Shown: positions 24,469-36,268, counted from the first letter of the stretch. The stretch: DNA of 64,000 bases from Serinicoccus kebangsaanensis (GCF_008919445.1 NZ_VSLG01000005.1:111646-175645), one strand, 5' to 3'. A program made the numbers and translations. The notes: a model not told the origin generated them from the sequence alone.

Positions 24469-25743
24469 TCAGTCCCCGGCGGTGATCGGCTCGGCCCCGC
24501 ACCCACCGAGGGAGTCGACCGTCGTGGTGGTCCGCTGCCACGTCTCCGGGTAGGTCTCGGGCGAGACGCGTCGGATGACGTGGCTGGGTCCGCCCTGCGG
24601 ATCGATCTCGACCCGGGTGGGCTGGTAGCGCAGCTCGGTGCTGACCTCTCCGTCGGCGGCGCGCGTCAGGGTGACGAGGGCGACCATGCCCTCCTGCGTG
24701 CCGGGCAGGAGGTTCGCGTTGACCTGCGGGCTCTGGTTGGAGAGAAAGTTCCCCATCCCGTAGAGGACGTGCTTGCCGTCGATCCGCTCGCAGGGCTGGA
24801 TGACGTGGACGTGGCTGCCCAGGATGAGGTCGACCTCGTCGCTGGACAGCAGCTCCTGCGCGAGCTCGGTCTGCTCCGGCAGCGGGGCGCTCTGGTACTC
24901 CTGGCCCCAGTGGAGGGTGACGACGACGAAGTCCGCCCCCGCCTCCCGAGCCTCGCGGGCGCGGTCCAGGATGCCCTCGGCACCCGTCACCGGCCAGGAG
25001 GCCTGACCCAGCCAGGGCAGGTCGGGCGGCACCTCGGTGTTGCTGTGGCCGTAGTTGGCGATGGTGTAGCCCAGGGCGAGCTGGGCGACCTCGACACGTC
25101 GCCCGTCGGGCGTGGCGACGTCGTACCAGGTCGGGTCCCCGGCGGTCTGCGGCGAGGACCGCGGCCCGGCATACTCCAGACCGGCGTCCGCCAGCACCTG
25201 CTCGGTGCTCTCGATGCCTGCCAGCCCCCGGTCGAGCGTGTGGTTGCTGGCGAAGTCGCAGCCGTCGAAGCCGGCGTCGGCGAGGGCGTCCGCGATCTGG
25301 TACGGCGTGTTGAAGGTCAGCACCCGAGGGACCGTCAGCGCCGTGTTGTCCGCGGACAGGGGTGTCTCGAGGTGGCACAGGGCGAGGTCCGCCTCGCGCA
25401 GCAGCGGTGCCACGTCGGCGAACATGGGGGAGAAGTCGTAGTCGGCGCCGGTGCCCGCGTAGCCGGCGGCCGAGACGTTCACGCTGCTGTGCGGGAGGAT
25501 GTCGCCGCCGGCCGCGATGGTGATCTCGAGCTCCTCCTCACCCGCTGCGGTGGTCGGGACGGGGCTGGCCGTGGCCGTGACCTCTGCCGAGGTGTCCGCG
25601 GGCCGGTCGCCGGCCGTGGCGGTCGCCGTGGCCGAGGGGGTGGGTGCGGGCGAGGTCCCGTCTCCGGGCGCGTCGGTGGGCTGGCAGGCCGCCAGGAGCA
25701 GGGTGGCGGCGGTCAGCATGGTGACCGGGACCCTAGGGCGCAT
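24469..25743 (-). CDS. CapA/PgsA-type metallophosphatase lipoprotein
   Basis: A 424-residue lipoprotein (lipobox LLAAC, Cys at residue 19) with a Thr/Ala/Pro-rich linker to about residue 65. The rest is a CapA-like (poly-gamma-glutamate capsule synthesis) calcineurin-type fold: IAAGGDILPHSSVN supplies the first metal Asp/His, CHLETPLS the next, FDGCDFASNHTLDRG the Asn-His pair and HWGQEYQ the late His. CapA relatives act on the cell-surface side, but enzymatic roles are poorly established. Its start overlaps the LCP gene by 11 nt, so the two are coupled. No PgsBC genes are present, so poly-glutamate synthesis is not implied. Confidence 0.85.
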   Translation of the reverse strand: MRPRVPVTMLTAATLLLAACQPTDAPGDGTSPAPTPSATATATAGDRPADTSAEVTATASPVPTTAAGEEELEITIAAGGDILPHSSVNVSAAGYAGTGADYDFSPMFADVAPLLREADLALCHLETPLSADNTALTVPRVLTFNTPYQIADALADAGFDGCDFASNHTLDRGLAGIESTEQVLADAGLEYAGPRSSPQTAGDPTWYDVATPDGRRVEVAQLALGYTIANYGHSNTEVPPDLPWLGQASWPVTGAEGILDRAREAREAGADFVVVTLHWGQEYQSAPLPEQTELAQELLSSDEVDLILGSHVHVIQPCERIDGKHVLYGMGNFLSNQSPQVNANLLPGTQEGMVALVTLTRAADGEVSTELRYQPTRVEIDPQGGPSHVIRRVSPETYPETWQRTTTTVDSLGGCGAEPITAGD

Positions 25744-26869
25744 ACCCGGTGCCCCACTCCTCCACGTAGGCGCCGACCCGGTCCTCGCGCAGGGCCCGGC
25801 CCAGGGCCGCGGTCTGCTGCTCGTCGACGAGGTTCACCCAGGCGCCGTTGATGATGTCGAATCCGGTGAGCGGCGCCATGAGGGAGACCACCTCGTCCGG
25901 GTCCAGGTCGCGCAGGACGGGTGCGAGGGCGGCGGCGTCGCGAGGGTCCAGACCGCCGGTGACCCGGACGGTGCCGTGCAGGCGGCGCACGAGCTCGGGG
26001 AAGTCCTGCGGCTGCTCGCGCAGGCGCTCCTGGAGCCGCTCCATCACCCCGATGAGCACCGCCCGGTGACGCTCGGCCCGGTCCAGGTCACCGAGCGGCA
26101 GGCCCTTGCGCTGCCGGGCATAGGTCAGGGCGGAGCTCTCGTCCAGCCAGATCTCGCCGGCCGGGAAGGAGAACCCCCGGACGGTCGAGGCGTAGCGGTT
26201 GTCGACCTGGATCCCGCCCAGGTAGCCGATGAGCTGGTCGAAGGCGCCGAAGTTCGCCTGGACGGTGTAGTCGATCCGTAGTCCGCCCAGGGTGTCCGAC
26301 ACGGTGCGCGTCAGCAGGTCGGTCCCACCGCTGACGAAGGCGGCGTTGATCTTGTTGTAGCCCACGCCCGGGATGTCGACGTACATGTCACGCGTGAAGG
26401 AGACGAGGGCGACGTCCTCCCGGTCCGCCGGCAGGTGGAGCACCATGATCGAGTCCGACAGCCCGCCGAAGGATCCCGGCTCGCGCGAGTCGGTCCCGAT
26501 CACGAGCACGTTGACCGGCCCGTCGCCCAGCGGCGCCGCCTCCTCGGTGTCGCTCGGCGCCGAGGTGGACTCCTCGGCACCGTCCGCCGACGGTCCCGAG
26601 GTGGTCTGCTCGGCGGCCTCGGCGCTCTCCCCGCCCGAGGTCTGGTCCGCGGCCGGGTCGCCGGACGTCGTCTCCTCGGTGTCGGTGGTGGTCGTCCCGC
26701 CGGAGTCCTCCGTCTCTGCCTCCCGGTCTCCCGTCGGGGCGACGGCGGCCGAGGACGTGGCGGCCTCGTCGCTCGGACCCGCCGGGTCCCCCTGGCACCC
26801 ACCCAGCGCGAGGGTCGCCGCGAGCACCGTCGCCGTGACGGAGGGGAAGAGGGGTGCACGCGTCCTCAT
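25733..26869 (-). CDS. LCP (LytR-CpsA-Psr) family protein, lipoprotein form
   Basis: LCP enzymes transfer undecaprenyl-linked glycopolymers onto peptidoglycan. From ATG 26869 the product is 378 residues; GTG 26887 would add six. The N-terminus is a signal peptide with lipobox ALGGC (Cys at about residue 24) instead of the usual single membrane helix. Then comes a ~95-residue Thr/Ser/Glu-rich linker. The LCP domain begins NVLVIGTDSRE and includes the conserved LSDSIMVLHLP, SFTRDMYVDIPG, KINAAF, and the Arg-rich LTYARQRKGLPLGDLDRAERHRAVL motif that grips the pyrophosphate. Genes before and after are on the same strand and closely spaced. Confidence 0.88.
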   Translation of the reverse strand: MRTRAPLFPSVTATVLAATLALGGCQGDPAGPSDEAATSSAAVAPTGDREAETEDSGGTTTTDTEETTSGDPAADQTSGGESAEAAEQTTSGPSADGAEESTSAPSDTEEAAPLGDGPVNVLVIGTDSREPGSFGGLSDSIMVLHLPADREDVALVSFTRDMYVDIPGVGYNKINAAFVSGGTDLLTRTVSDTLGGLRIDYTVQANFGAFDQLIGYLGGIQVDNRYASTVRGFSFPAGEIWLDESSALTYARQRKGLPLGDLDRAERHRAVLIGVMERLQERLREQPQDFPELVRRLHGTVRVTGGLDPRDAAALAPVLRDLDPDEVVSLMAPLTGFDIINGAWVNLVDEQQTAALGRALREDRVGAYVEEWGTGYAP

Positions 26870-26896
26870 GGGCTCATCCTGTCGCACTCCGCACCC

Positions 26897-28846
<1,950 letters not shown>

Positions 28847-28870
28847 GCCTGCCAGTGTGCAACGGCAGGC
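28847..28870 (-). terminator. short hairpin after the DUF4439-like gene
   Basis: GCCTGCC (28847-28853) pairs with GGCAGGC (28864-28870), 7 bp around a 10-nt loop, in the 71-nt gap between the DUF4439-like gene and the YyaL-type gene. It immediately precedes the latter's ATG, so it could instead affect initiation. Confidence 0.35.
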
Positions 28871-28917
28871 CACGGCTCTCGACCTCGACCGTGCGCGGAG
28901 CATCGCCCCGCTGATGC

Positions 28918-29898
28918 TCAGGGCAGCGTCATGCCGGGGAAGGGCGCCTCGTCCGCGCCCAGCTCCAGGCTCCAGGAGGTCGCTTCCACCGTCAGCCGGA
29001 GGTAGGAGTCCACCTGCTCCGGTGCCGCCCCGGCCCGGTCCACCACGCGGAGCACCGCCGGGGCGATGTCCAGGACCACCGACCGGGCCAGCGCACGCCG
29101 GTCCTCGCGGCTCGCCAGCGGCTCCGGCAGGTCGTAGCCCAGGGGTGGCACGGGTGCGGCGTCACCGGCCAGGGTGGTCAGCGAGCGAGTCACCCCGCGC
29201 AGCGGTGCGAGGACGGATTCGTAGCTCTCCCGCTCCTCGCCCCCGGACCGTGCCGCCACCACCTCGAGCGCGAAGACCGCGGGACGCGTGGCGGACAGGA
29301 CGGGGACCGCGGCGGTCCCGGTCGGGCCGCTGAGCGCGGGCCACGTGCTGCCGGCGCCGAGCCGGTCGGCGCTGAGCAGGTGCTGGGCGGCCAGCGACAT
29401 CAGCACGGCCCGGTTCGTCGCGGTCGACCCGGCGAGGTCCGCGACCACCGCCTCACGGTCTCCCCGGAGCAGGCGTCCCACCTCCAGTGCGTCCAGGGCG
29501 GCTCCGGTCGTGCTGCTCGCCGCGTCCGGTCCTGCTGTCCCGGAGGTGGGGTCGGACGTCTGCGTCGCAGGGGACCCCAGGGCCACCAGCAGGGCGTCCA
29601 GCCGCTCGGCCTGCACCGACCAGAGGTCGCCCAGCGAACGCACCAGCGACTCCTGGTGGTCGGTGGGCCGGACCTGCTCCAGGGCGCCGGAGTAGGTGCG
29701 CAACCGCTCCCGCGCGGACCGGATCAGCGCCAGGTCGGGCGGCTGCGGGCCGGACCGTTCCTCCTCACCAGGGTCGGGGGACCACGGGGTCCGCAGCCGG
29801 TCGCCGCTGCAGCCGGTGAGCGCGCCGGCCACCGTGACCCACAGCCCGGCCCGCACGAGGGCGCGGCGGGAGGGGGGACCGGAGGGCATGACGGTCAT
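28918..29898 (-). CDS. DUF4439-like ferritin-fold lipoprotein
   Basis: 326 residues from ATG 29898 (ATG 29889 is the alternative). The signal sequence has an SRR pair and a lipobox ALTGC, compatible with Tat- or Sec-exported lipoproteins. The rest is Ala/Leu-rich helix, interrupted by a Ser/Thr/Pro linker near residues 110-130. The C-terminal ~140 residues ([21 protein letters not shown] onward) resemble the DUF4439 ferritin-like domain found beside rimP in many actinobacteria. A TACCGT box lies 8 nt before ATG 29898. Function unknown. Metal-binding carboxylate pairs typical of ferritins are not obvious. Confidence 0.7.
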   Translation of the reverse strand: MTVMPSGPPSRRALVRAGLWVTVAGALTGCSGDRLRTPWSPDPGEEERSGPQPPDLALIRSARERLRTYSGALEQVRPTDHQESLVRSLGDLWSVQAERLDALLVALGSPATQTSDPTSGTAGPDAASSTTGAALDALEVGRLLRGDREAVVADLAGSTATNRAVLMSLAAQHLLSADRLGAGSTWPALSGPTGTAAVPVLSATRPAVFALEVVAARSGGEERESYESVLAPLRGVTRSLTTLAGDAAPVPPLGYDLPEPLASREDRRALARSVVLDIAPAVLRVVDRAGAAPEQVDSYLRLTVEATSWSLELGADEAPFPGMTLP

Positions 29899-29906
29899 CT
29901 TCCCAG

Positions 29907-29916
29907 ACGGTAGGGT
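29907..29916. promoter_or_regulatory. overlapping divergent -10 boxes
   Basis: On the plus strand TAGGGT (29911-29916) is a TANNNT box for the rimP operon. On the minus strand TACCGT (the complement of 29907-29912) is one for the DUF4439-like gene, ending 8 nt before its ATG. The two share the TA at 29911-29912, so the promoters should exclude each other. Confidence 0.45.
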
Positions 29917-29941
29917 GTGTGGCCCCGGGCGGCACCGTCAC

Positions 29942-29959
29942 GGGCACCTTGAGGTGCCC
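29942..29959 (+). promoter_or_regulatory. small hairpin in the rimP leader
   Basis: GGGCACC (29942-29948), loop TTGA, GGTGCCC (29953-29959): a perfect 7-bp hairpin in the ~80-nt leader between the -10 box and rimP. Its role is unknown; it may act in leader control of the operon. Confidence 0.35.
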
Positions 29960-29996
29960 AGGGCCGACGTCGACAGCAGAAGATGAGGAGCACCGC

Positions 29997-30512
29997 ATGG
30001 ACGCCCGCGCAGCGGCCGCGACGATCACGCAGCACACCTCAGCGGCACTCCTGGACACCGACCTCGATGTCGTCGTCGATGCCGTGACCGTGCAGGAGGC
30101 CGGCCGACGCCGGCTGGTCCGGGTGCTCCTCGCCCGCGACGTGTCCGGGCTGGCCCCGGACGACACCACCTCCCCGGTGGCGCCGCTGAGCCTGGACGAG
30201 GTCTCCGCCGCCACCCGCGCGGTCTCCGAGGCCCTCGACGGCTCCGACGTCATGGGGGAGCGGTCCTACACCCTCGAGGTCAGCTCGGCCGGTCTGGACC
30301 GGCCCCTGACCACGCCCGACCAGTTCCGGCGCAACGTCGGGCGGCTGGTGAGGCTGACCCGCGAGGACGGCAGCGCTGTGACGGCCCGTCTCCTCGAGGC
30401 GGGCCCCGACCACCTCCGGCTCGAGGACCAGCCCGAGCCCATCGCCGTGGACGACGTGGCGAAGGCGCAGGTGCAGGTGGAGTTCACCCGACCCGACGGA
30501 AAGGACGCATGA
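29997..30512 (+). CDS. rimP: ribosome maturation factor RimP
   Basis: RimP assists 30S subunit assembly. 171 residues from ATG 29997, preceded by GATGAGGAG. The N-terminal alpha/beta domain contains the [11 protein letters not shown] motif characteristic of the family. The C-terminal SH3-like barrel ([15 protein letters not shown]) is complete. An acidic/Pro insert near residues 50-65 is longer than in Escherichia coli. It overlaps nusA by ATGA (30509-30512) and starts the classical rimP-nusA-infB cluster. Confidence 0.94.
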   Translation: MDARAAAATITQHTSAALLDTDLDVVVDAVTVQEAGRRRLVRVLLARDVSGLAPDDTTSPVAPLSLDEVSAATRAVSEALDGSDVMGERSYTLEVSSAGLDRPLTTPDQFRRNVGRLVRLTREDGSAVTARLLEAGPDHLRLEDQPEPIAVDDVAKAQVQVEFTRPDGKDA

Positions 30513-31543
30513 TGGACATCGACATGGCCGCGCTGAGGATGCTCGAGCGCGAGCGTGAGATCCCGATGGACGTCATCGTCGAGGCGATCGAGCAGGCGCT
30601 GCTCTCGGCATACCAGAGGGTCGACGGGCACGCCCGCGAGGCCCGGGTGGAGCTGGACCGCAAGTCCGGTCACGTCACGGTGTGGGCGCGGGAGGACGCC
30701 CCGGTGCTCGAGGACGGGACCCGCGGGGAGCCCGGCCCGGAGTACGACGACACGCCCGAGGGCTTCGGGCGGGTGGCCGCCGCCACCGGGCGGCAGGTGA
30801 TCGCCCAGCGGATGCGCGACCTGGAGGACGACGCCGTCCTCGGCGACTTCCGTGGACGTGAGGGCGACATCGTGTCCGGGATCATCCAGCAGTCGAACGA
30901 CCCGCGACGGATCCTGGTCGACTTCGGGACCGTGGAGGGCGAGCTCCCGGTCTCCGAGCAGGTCCCGGGCGAGGCCTACGAGCACGGCCAGCGGCTGCGC
31001 TGCTTCGTGGTGAGTGCCAAGCGGGGTATGCGCGGCCCGCAGATCCTGCTCTCGCGCACCCACCCGAACCTGGTGCGACGCCTCTTCGCGCTGGAGGTGC
31101 CCGAGATCGCCGACGGCACCGTGCAGATCCATGCCATCGCGCGGGAGGCCGGACACCGCACCAAGATCGCCGTCCACTCGACGGTCCCCGGCGTGAACGC
31201 CAAGGGCGCCTGCATCGGGCCGATGGGGCAGCGGGTGCGCGCCGTCATGGCCGAGCTGCAGGGCGAGAAGATCGACATCGTCGACTACGCGGAGGACCCG
31301 GCCCAGTTCGTCGCGGCAGCCCTGTCGCCGGCACGTGTCTCCTCCGCCCGGGTCGTGGACACCCGGGCGAAGCAGGTGCGCGTGGTGGTCCCCGACTACC
31401 AGCTCTCCCTGGCGATCGGACGGGAGGGGCAGAACGCCCGCCTGGCCAACCGGCTGACCGGGTGGAAGATCGACATCCGGGCCGACACGGAGGAGCAGGT
31501 CGAGGGCGAGGCCGAGGCCCTCGGCACCGACTCCGGCGTGTAA
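30509..31543 (+). CDS. nusA: transcription termination/antitermination factor NusA
   Basis: A 344-residue RNA polymerase-binding elongation factor. Domains in order: the N-terminal RNAP-binding domain (residues 1-~125), S1 ([21 protein letters not shown] onward), KH1 around [19 protein letters not shown] and KH2 with [21 protein letters not shown]. The C-terminal acidic repeats of the E. coli protein are absent, as is usual in actinobacteria. Start ATG 30509 overlaps the rimP stop; ATG 30512 is equally possible. Confidence 0.96.
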   Translation: MMDIDMAALRMLEREREIPMDVIVEAIEQALLSAYQRVDGHAREARVELDRKSGHVTVWAREDAPVLEDGTRGEPGPEYDDTPEGFGRVAAATGRQVIAQRMRDLEDDAVLGDFRGREGDIVSGIIQQSNDPRRILVDFGTVEGELPVSEQVPGEAYEHGQRLRCFVVSAKRGMRGPQILLSRTHPNLVRRLFALEVPEIADGTVQIHAIAREAGHRTKIAVHSTVPGVNAKGACIGPMGQRVRAVMAELQGEKIDIVDYAEDPAQFVAAALSPARVSSARVVDTRAKQVRVVVPDYQLSLAIGREGQNARLANRLTGWKIDIRADTEEQVEGEAEALGTDSGV

Positions 31544-31544
31544 A

Positions 31545-31865
31545 GTGGACCCTCGGACCGGAGCGGTCGCCCCTGCACACGAAGCACGGACACCCGTGCG
31601 CACGTGCGTGGGGTGCCGGAACCGGGCCGACCAGTCCGCGTTGCTGCGGTTCGTCGCTCGACAGGATCGCGCCGACTCATCGTGGCGCATCGTGCTGGAC
31701 GAGCGGCGTCGCCTCCCGGGGCGTGGTGCCTATGTGCACCCGGATCCGGGATGCATGGAGCTGGCGGTCGCTCGTCGGGCTTTCGCCCGCGCCCTGCGCC
31801 TCGGCGCACCGGGTGCGATCGACGTCAGCGAGGTGCGGGAATGGCGCCCGCGGCAACAGGGTTGA
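31545..31865 (+). CDS. YlxR family (DUF448) RNA-binding protein
   Basis: A small basic protein of 106 residues or fewer. It carries the family signature RTCVGCRNRADQSALLRF and the GRGAYVHPDPGCME loop. YlxR proteins bind RNA or RNase P, or act as nucleoid-associated regulators. The longest start, GTG 31545, follows the nusA stop by one base and lies within a TAAAGT hexamer that could be a -10 box. GTG 31596, directly before RTCVGCR, is a plausible shorter start. It sits between nusA and infB, as is standard. Confidence 0.88.
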   Translation: MDPRTGAVAPAHEARTPVRTCVGCRNRADQSALLRFVARQDRADSSWRIVLDERRRLPGRGAYVHPDPGCMELAVARRAFARALRLGAPGAIDVSEVREWRPRQQG

Positions 31866-32060
31866 GGTATGTCCTGGGCCAACCGGTCCGGGAGGAGCAC
31901 GACAGGCAGGCCGTCCGGTCTGCCATCGAGGAAACCGGAAGCGGGTTTGACGCTGATGAGCACCCGATGAGTACTCAGCAATGAGCACCCACCAGCAGTA
32001 GTCACGACCGCCCCTGAGCGGGTCACGGTCGTGGCGCCAACACCAAGGAGACACCACACC
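31866..32060 (+). promoter_or_regulatory. infB leader with candidate promoter, palindrome and hairpin
   Basis: This 195-nt gap has no gene. It contains a TTGACG hexamer (31947-31952) spaced 17 bp from AGTACT (31970-31975); the latter lies inside the perfect palindrome TGAGTACTCA (31968-31977). Two direct copies of ATGAGCACCC flank the palindrome. Further on, CACGACCG (32003-32010) pairs with CGGTCGTG (32026-32033), with extra inner C/G pairs. AAGGAG (32045-32050) precedes the GTG at 32061. An infB-specific promoter is plausible but unproven. Confidence 0.4.
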
Positions 32061-34793
32061 GTGCCAAAGCTCAGGGTTTACGAGCTCGCCAAGGAGCTCG
32101 GGGTCGAGAGCAAGGAGCTGCTCGCCCACCTGAAGGACCAGGGAGAGTTCGTGAGGTCGGCCTCGTCGACCATCGAGCCCCCGGTCATCCGCAAGATCCG
32201 GGAGAACCCGCCCGCTGCCGCCTCGAAGCCGAAGGCAGCGGCGCCGAAGACTCCCGCCAGCAGCGCGCCGAAGAAGCCGGCCGCGCCGAAGCCGGGTCCG
32301 GCCGCGACGCCGACCCCGGCCGCCCCGGACACGAGCGCCGGAGCTCCCGAGCAGGCCCCGTCGGAGCCCGCCACGCCGCAGCCCACCACGCAGAAGCCCG
32401 AGGAGCCGACCCCTGAGACCCCGGCGGCGGAGGCCACCCCGAAGGGCCCCCGACCCGGTGCCAAGCCCGGTCCCCGGCCGGGCAACAACCCGTTCAGCTC
32501 GAACCAGGGCATGGGTCAGTCCCGCGGACGCCGCGGTGGCTCGGGAGATCGTTCCGGCGCCCCGCGTCCGGGCAACAACCCGTTCGCGACCAGCCAGGGT
32601 ATGCCGCGACCCGGCGGCAGCCGGGGCGCCGAGCGTCCCGGTGGCCGGCAGGGTGCCGGCGCGGCCGGTCCGCGTCCGGGCGGTCCGCGCCCGAACCCGG
32701 GCATGATGCCCGAGCGTGCCGCGGTACCTCGTCCGGGTGAGCGGCCGACCCGCGGCGGAGGCCGCGGTCGACCGGGCGGCGGCGGCCCCGGCGGTGGCCC
32801 CCCCGGCGGTGGCTTCCGCGGGCCCGGCGGCGGACGTGGCGGCGGCCCCCGGGGTCGCGGCGGCACCCAGGGTGCCTTCGGCCGCGGTGGCGGCAAGGTC
32901 CGGGGACGCAAGTCGAAGCGGGCCAAGCGCCAGGAGTTCGAGCAGATGCAGGCGCCCGCCATCGGCGGCGTCAGCATCCCGCGCGGCAACGGCGCGACCA
33001 TCACCGTGCGTCGTGGCGCCTCGCTCACCGACTTCGCCGACAAGATCAACGTCGACCCGGCATCGCTGGTGACCGTGCTCTTCCACCTCGGCGAGATGGC
33101 GACCGCCACCCAGTCCCTGGACGAGGACACCTTCGGCGTCCTCGGCGCCGAGCTGGACTACACCATCCGTGTGGTCTCGCCCGAGGAGGAGGAGCGTGAG
33201 CTGCTCAGCTCCTTCAACATCGACCTCGAGGCCGAGGCGGACGCCGAGTCCGACGAGGACCTCGAGGCGCGCCCGCCGGTCGTGACCGTCATGGGTCACG
33301 TCGACCACGGCAAGACCCGTCTGCTGGACGCCATCCGGCAGGCGGACGTGGGTGCCGACGAGGCGGGTGGCATCACCCAGCACATCGGTGCCTACCAGGT
33401 GCACACCGAGCACGAGGGCGAGGACCGCGCGATCACCTTCATCGACACCCCGGGTCACGAGGCGTTCACCGCCATGCGTGCCCGAGGTGCGAAGGTCACC
33501 GACATCGCGATCCTCGTCGTCGCCGCCGACGACGGCGTCATGCCGCAGACCATCGAGGCGCTCAACCACGCCCAGGCGGCGGACGTGCCGATCGTGGTCG
33601 CGGTCAACAAGATCGACGTCGACGGCGCAGATGCGGCCAAGGTGCGCGGGCAGCTGACGGAGTACAACCTCATCGCCGAGGAGTACGGCGGCGAGACGAT
33701 GTTCGTGGACGTCTCGGCGAAGAACCAGCTCAACATCGACGAGCTGCTCGACGCCGTGCTGCTGACGGCCGATGCGGCGCTCGACCTGCGTGCCAACCCG
33801 GACAAGGACGCCCGCGGCGTCGCCATCGAGGCCAACCTCGACAAGGGCCGTGGCGCGGTCGCGACCGTGCTGGTGCAGCAGGGCACGCTGCGCGTCGGTG
33901 ACGCCATCGTCACCGGTGCCAGCCACGGACGCGTGCGGGCCATGCTCGACGAGCACGGCAACAACGTGTCGGAGGCCACCCCGTCCCGACCGGTGCAGGT
34001 GCTCGGTCTGGACACCGTGGCCCGCGCCGGCGACACCTTCGTGGTGCCGCCGGACGACCGGACCGCGCGTCAGATCGCCGAGAAGCGGGAGGCCGCCGAC
34101 CGGCAGGCCGCGCTCGCCAAGTCCCGCAAGCGGATCAGCCTGGAGGACCTCAACCAGGCGTTGGCGCAGGGCAAGGTCGAGACGCTCAACCTCATCCTCA
34201 AGGGCGACGTGTCCGGTTCGGTGGAGGCGCTGGAGGACGCGCTGCTGCAGATCGACGTCGGCGACGAGGTGGACCTGCGGATCATCGACCGTGGTGTCGG
34301 CGCGATCACGATGAACAACATCAACCTCGCCGTCGCCTCGGACGCCATCATCCTGGGCTTCAACGTCCGCGCGGAGGGGCAGAACGCCGACTACGCGGAC
34401 AAGGAAGGCGTGGAGATCCGCTACTACTCGGTGATCTACCAGGCCATCGAGGACATCGAGAACGCCCTGAAGGGCATGCTCAAGCCCGAGTACGAGGAGG
34501 TCGAGACCGGCACCGCGGAGGTCCGGGAGATCTTCCGCAGCTCGAAGTTCGGCAACGTCGCGGGCTGCATGGTCCGCAGCGGCGAGATCCGGCGCGGCGC
34601 GAAGGCGCGGATCACGCGTGACGGCGTCGTGATCACCGAGGGCCTGCAGATCGCCGGCCTGCGGCGGTTCAAGGACGACGTCACCGAGGTCCGCGAGGGC
34701 TTCGAGTGCGGTGTCAACCTCGGGTCGTTCAACGACATCCAGGGCGATGACCTCATCACCACCTACGAGATGCGGGAGATCCCCCGCACCTGA
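32061..34793 (+). CDS. infB: translation initiation factor IF-2
   Basis: A GTPase that places initiator tRNA on the 30S subunit. 910 residues from GTG 32061, with AAGGAG 10 nt upstream. An IF2N domain ([19 protein letters not shown]) opens the protein. An Ala/Pro/Lys linker (about 55-140) and a Gly/Arg/Pro-rich disordered region (about 140-300, with repeated RPGNNPF) follow. A second IF2N-like segment precedes the G domain: G1 GHVDHGKT at 412-419, G3 DTPGHEAF, G4 NKID. Domains II-IV complete the protein. The Gly/Arg-rich stretch is typical of actinobacterial IF-2. Confidence 0.97.
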   Translation: MPKLRVYELAKELGVESKELLAHLKDQGEFVRSASSTIEPPVIRKIRENPPAAASKPKAAAPKTPASSAPKKPAAPKPGPAATPTPAAPDTSAGAPEQAPSEPATPQPTTQKPEEPTPETPAAEATPKGPRPGAKPGPRPGNNPFSSNQGMGQSRGRRGGSGDRSGAPRPGNNPFATSQGMPRPGGSRGAERPGGRQGAGAAGPRPGGPRPNPGMMPERAAVPRPGERPTRGGGRGRPGGGGPGGGPPGGGFRGPGGGRGGGPRGRGGTQGAFGRGGGKVRGRKSKRAKRQEFEQMQAPAIGGVSIPRGNGATITVRRGASLTDFADKINVDPASLVTVLFHLGEMATATQSLDEDTFGVLGAELDYTIRVVSPEEEERELLSSFNIDLEAEADAESDEDLEARPPVVTVMGHVDHGKTRLLDAIRQADVGADEAGGITQHIGAYQVHTEHEGEDRAITFIDTPGHEAFTAMRARGAKVTDIAILVVAADDGVMPQTIEALNHAQAADVPIVVAVNKIDVDGADAAKVRGQLTEYNLIAEEYGGETMFVDVSAKNQLNIDELLDAVLLTADAALDLRANPDKDARGVAIEANLDKGRGAVATVLVQQGTLRVGDAIVTGASHGRVRAMLDEHGNNVSEATPSRPVQVLGLDTVARAGDTFVVPPDDRTARQIAEKREAADRQAALAKSRKRISLEDLNQALAQGKVETLNLILKGDVSGSVEALEDALLQIDVGDEVDLRIIDRGVGAITMNNINLAVASDAIILGFNVRAEGQNADYADKEGVEIRYYSVIYQAIEDIENALKGMLKPEYEEVETGTAEVREIFRSSKFGNVAGCMVRSGEIRRGAKARITRDGVVITEGLQIAGLRRFKDDVTEVREGFECGVNLGSFNDIQGDDLITTYEMREIPRT

Positions 34794-34805
34794 GGTGGCG
34801 ACATC

Positions 34806-34840
34806 GACGCGGCCCGGTCCCCGACGGATCGGGCCGCGTC
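34806..34840 (+). terminator. terminator hairpin after infB
   Basis: GACGCGGCCCG (34806-34816) pairs with CGGGCCGCGTC (34830-34840). Inner GTCC/GGAT pairs extend the stem, leaving a 5-nt loop. It lies 13 nt past the infB stop and just before a TACACT -10 box, so rbfA starts a new transcript. Confidence 0.75.
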
Positions 34841-34846
34841 CGTTCC

Positions 34847-34852
34847 TACACT
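34847..34852 (+). promoter_or_regulatory. -10 box (TACACT) for rbfA
   Basis: TACACT, 7 nt after the infB terminator, gives a ~28-nt leader that includes the AGGAGGAG ribosome-binding site of rbfA. Confidence 0.5.
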
Positions 34853-34886
34853 GGTCTGGCTCGCCGGACCGAAGCCAGGAGGAGTC

Positions 34887-35354
34887 ATGGTTGACCAGGC
34901 ACGCGCCCGACGCATCGCCGAGCGCACCAAGCAGCTGGTGACGCAGGGCCTGTCCCAGGTCGTCAAGGACGAGCGGGTCGGCTTCGTCACCATCACCGAC
35001 GTCAGGGTCACCGGAGACCTGCAGCACGCCAGTGTGTTCTACACGGTGCTGGGCGGCGACGAGGACCGGGAGACGGCGGCCGAGATCCTGGAGAACTACC
35101 GCGGACGGCTGCGGTCGTTCGTCGGCAAGGGCCTGGGCATCCGGCTGACACCCACCCTCGAGTTCATCCTCGACGCGCTGCCGGAGGACGCCCAGCACAT
35201 GGATGACCTGCTGCGCCGCGTCGCCGCCCGCGACGCCGAGCTGGCGGCGACCCGTGGCGCCTCGACCTACGCCGGGGAGGCCGACCCCTACCGCAAGCCC
35301 CGCGTCGACGACGACGAGGCCGACGACGGGCCGGACGTCGCCGGAGCGCGATGA
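34887..35354 (+). CDS. rbfA: 30S ribosome-binding factor RbfA
   Basis: RbfA binds helix 1 of 16S rRNA during 30S maturation. 155 residues from ATG 34887. The KH-like core runs from ARARRIAERTKQLVTQGL to FILDALPEDAQHMDDLL, with the family motif TITDVRVTGDLQHASVFYTV. A ~30-residue acidic C-terminal tail is an actinobacterial extension. It overlaps truB by ATGA (35351-35354), making an rbfA-truB coupled pair. Confidence 0.95.
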   Translation: MVDQARARRIAERTKQLVTQGLSQVVKDERVGFVTITDVRVTGDLQHASVFYTVLGGDEDRETAAEILENYRGRLRSFVGKGLGIRLTPTLEFILDALPEDAQHMDDLLRRVAARDAELAATRGASTYAGEADPYRKPRVDDDEADDGPDVAGAR

Positions 35355-36268
35355 GCGGTGCCGGCCTGCCGCCGGTGGGTGACGGCCTGCTGGTCGTCGA
35401 CAAACCGGGCGGGTGGACCAGCCACGACGTGGTCGCGCGGGCGCGACGGCTGTGCCGCACCCGCAGGGTGGGCCACGCCGGCACGCTGGACCCCATGGCG
35501 ACCGGTGTCCTCGTGCTCGGCGTCGGTCGCGGCACCAAGCTGCTGACCTTCCTGGTCGGCCACGACAAGGCCTATGCCGCCACGATCCGGCTGGGGCAGA
35601 GCACCCTCACCGACGACGCCGAGGGGGAGGTCGTGGCCGGCGCCGATGCCTCCGGGGTGAGCACCGAGGACCTCCGGGCGGCGGTCGGCGCCCTGACCGG
35701 CGACATCCAGCAGGTCCCGAGCGCGGTGAGCGCGATCAAGGTCGACGGGGTGCGGTCCTACGCCCGGGTGCGGTCGGGGGAGGACGTGCAGCTGCGGGCC
35801 AGGCCGGTGGCGGTGCGCCGCTTCGACGTGCTGGGCGCCCGCCGGGTGGGTCCGCACCTGGACGTGGACGTCGAGGTGGAGGTGTCGTCCGGCACGTACG
35901 TGCGCGCCCTGGCGCGGGACCTCGGGGAGGCGTTGGGTGTCGGCGGGCACCTGACGCAGCTGAGGCGGTCGAGGGTGGGTGGTCTGGGTCTGGACCTGGC
36001 GGTTCCCCTGCCCCGGCTCGAGGCGGACGGTGCGGCGGCGCACCTGGTCCCGCTCGCCGCCGCGGCCCGGGCCTCGCTGGTGGCTCGCGAGCTCGACGAG
36101 GCCGAGGCGCGCGCGCTGGGCTACGGCCAGCGCGTCCGGTCCGAGCGGCCCGGTCGACCCGACCCGGTCGCCGCCTTCGGCCCGGACGGACGGCTGGTCG
36201 CGATCCTGGACGAGACCGCCGAGCGGGCGCGTGCCCACGTGGTCCTCGCCCCGGCCGGCGAGAGTTAG
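35351..36268 (+). CDS. truB: tRNA pseudouridine(55) synthase
   Basis: TruB converts U55 in the T loop of tRNAs to pseudouridine. The 305-residue protein has the motif I segment VDKPGGWTSHDVV, and the catalytic Asp47 in GHAGTLDPMATGVL. KAYAATIRLG, VPSAVSAIKVDGVRSY and SSGTYVRALARDLG follow in order. A C-terminal PUA-like part (ARALGYGQRV) is present. Length is normal for actinobacteria. A TAGAGT -10 box overlaps its stop codon for the next gene. Confidence 0.96.
   Translation: MSGAGLPPVGDGLLVVDKPGGWTSHDVVARARRLCRTRRVGHAGTLDPMATGVLVLGVGRGTKLLTFLVGHDKAYAATIRLGQSTLTDDAEGEVVAGADASGVSTEDLRAAVGALTGDIQQVPSAVSAIKVDGVRSYARVRSGEDVQLRARPVAVRRFDVLGARRVGPHLDVDVEVEVSSGTYVRALARDLGEALGVGGHLTQLRRSRVGGLGLDLAVPLPRLEADGAAAHLVPLAAAARASLVARELDEAEARALGYGQRVRSERPGRPDPVAAFGPDGRLVAILDETAERARAHVVLAPAGES

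Noticed and set aside
31677..35198. Very long minus-strand reading frame opposite infB
   Set aside because: It mirrors the infB codons of a GC-rich genome, has low-complexity Gly/Arg/His composition, no recognisable domain, and would overlap several essential genes.
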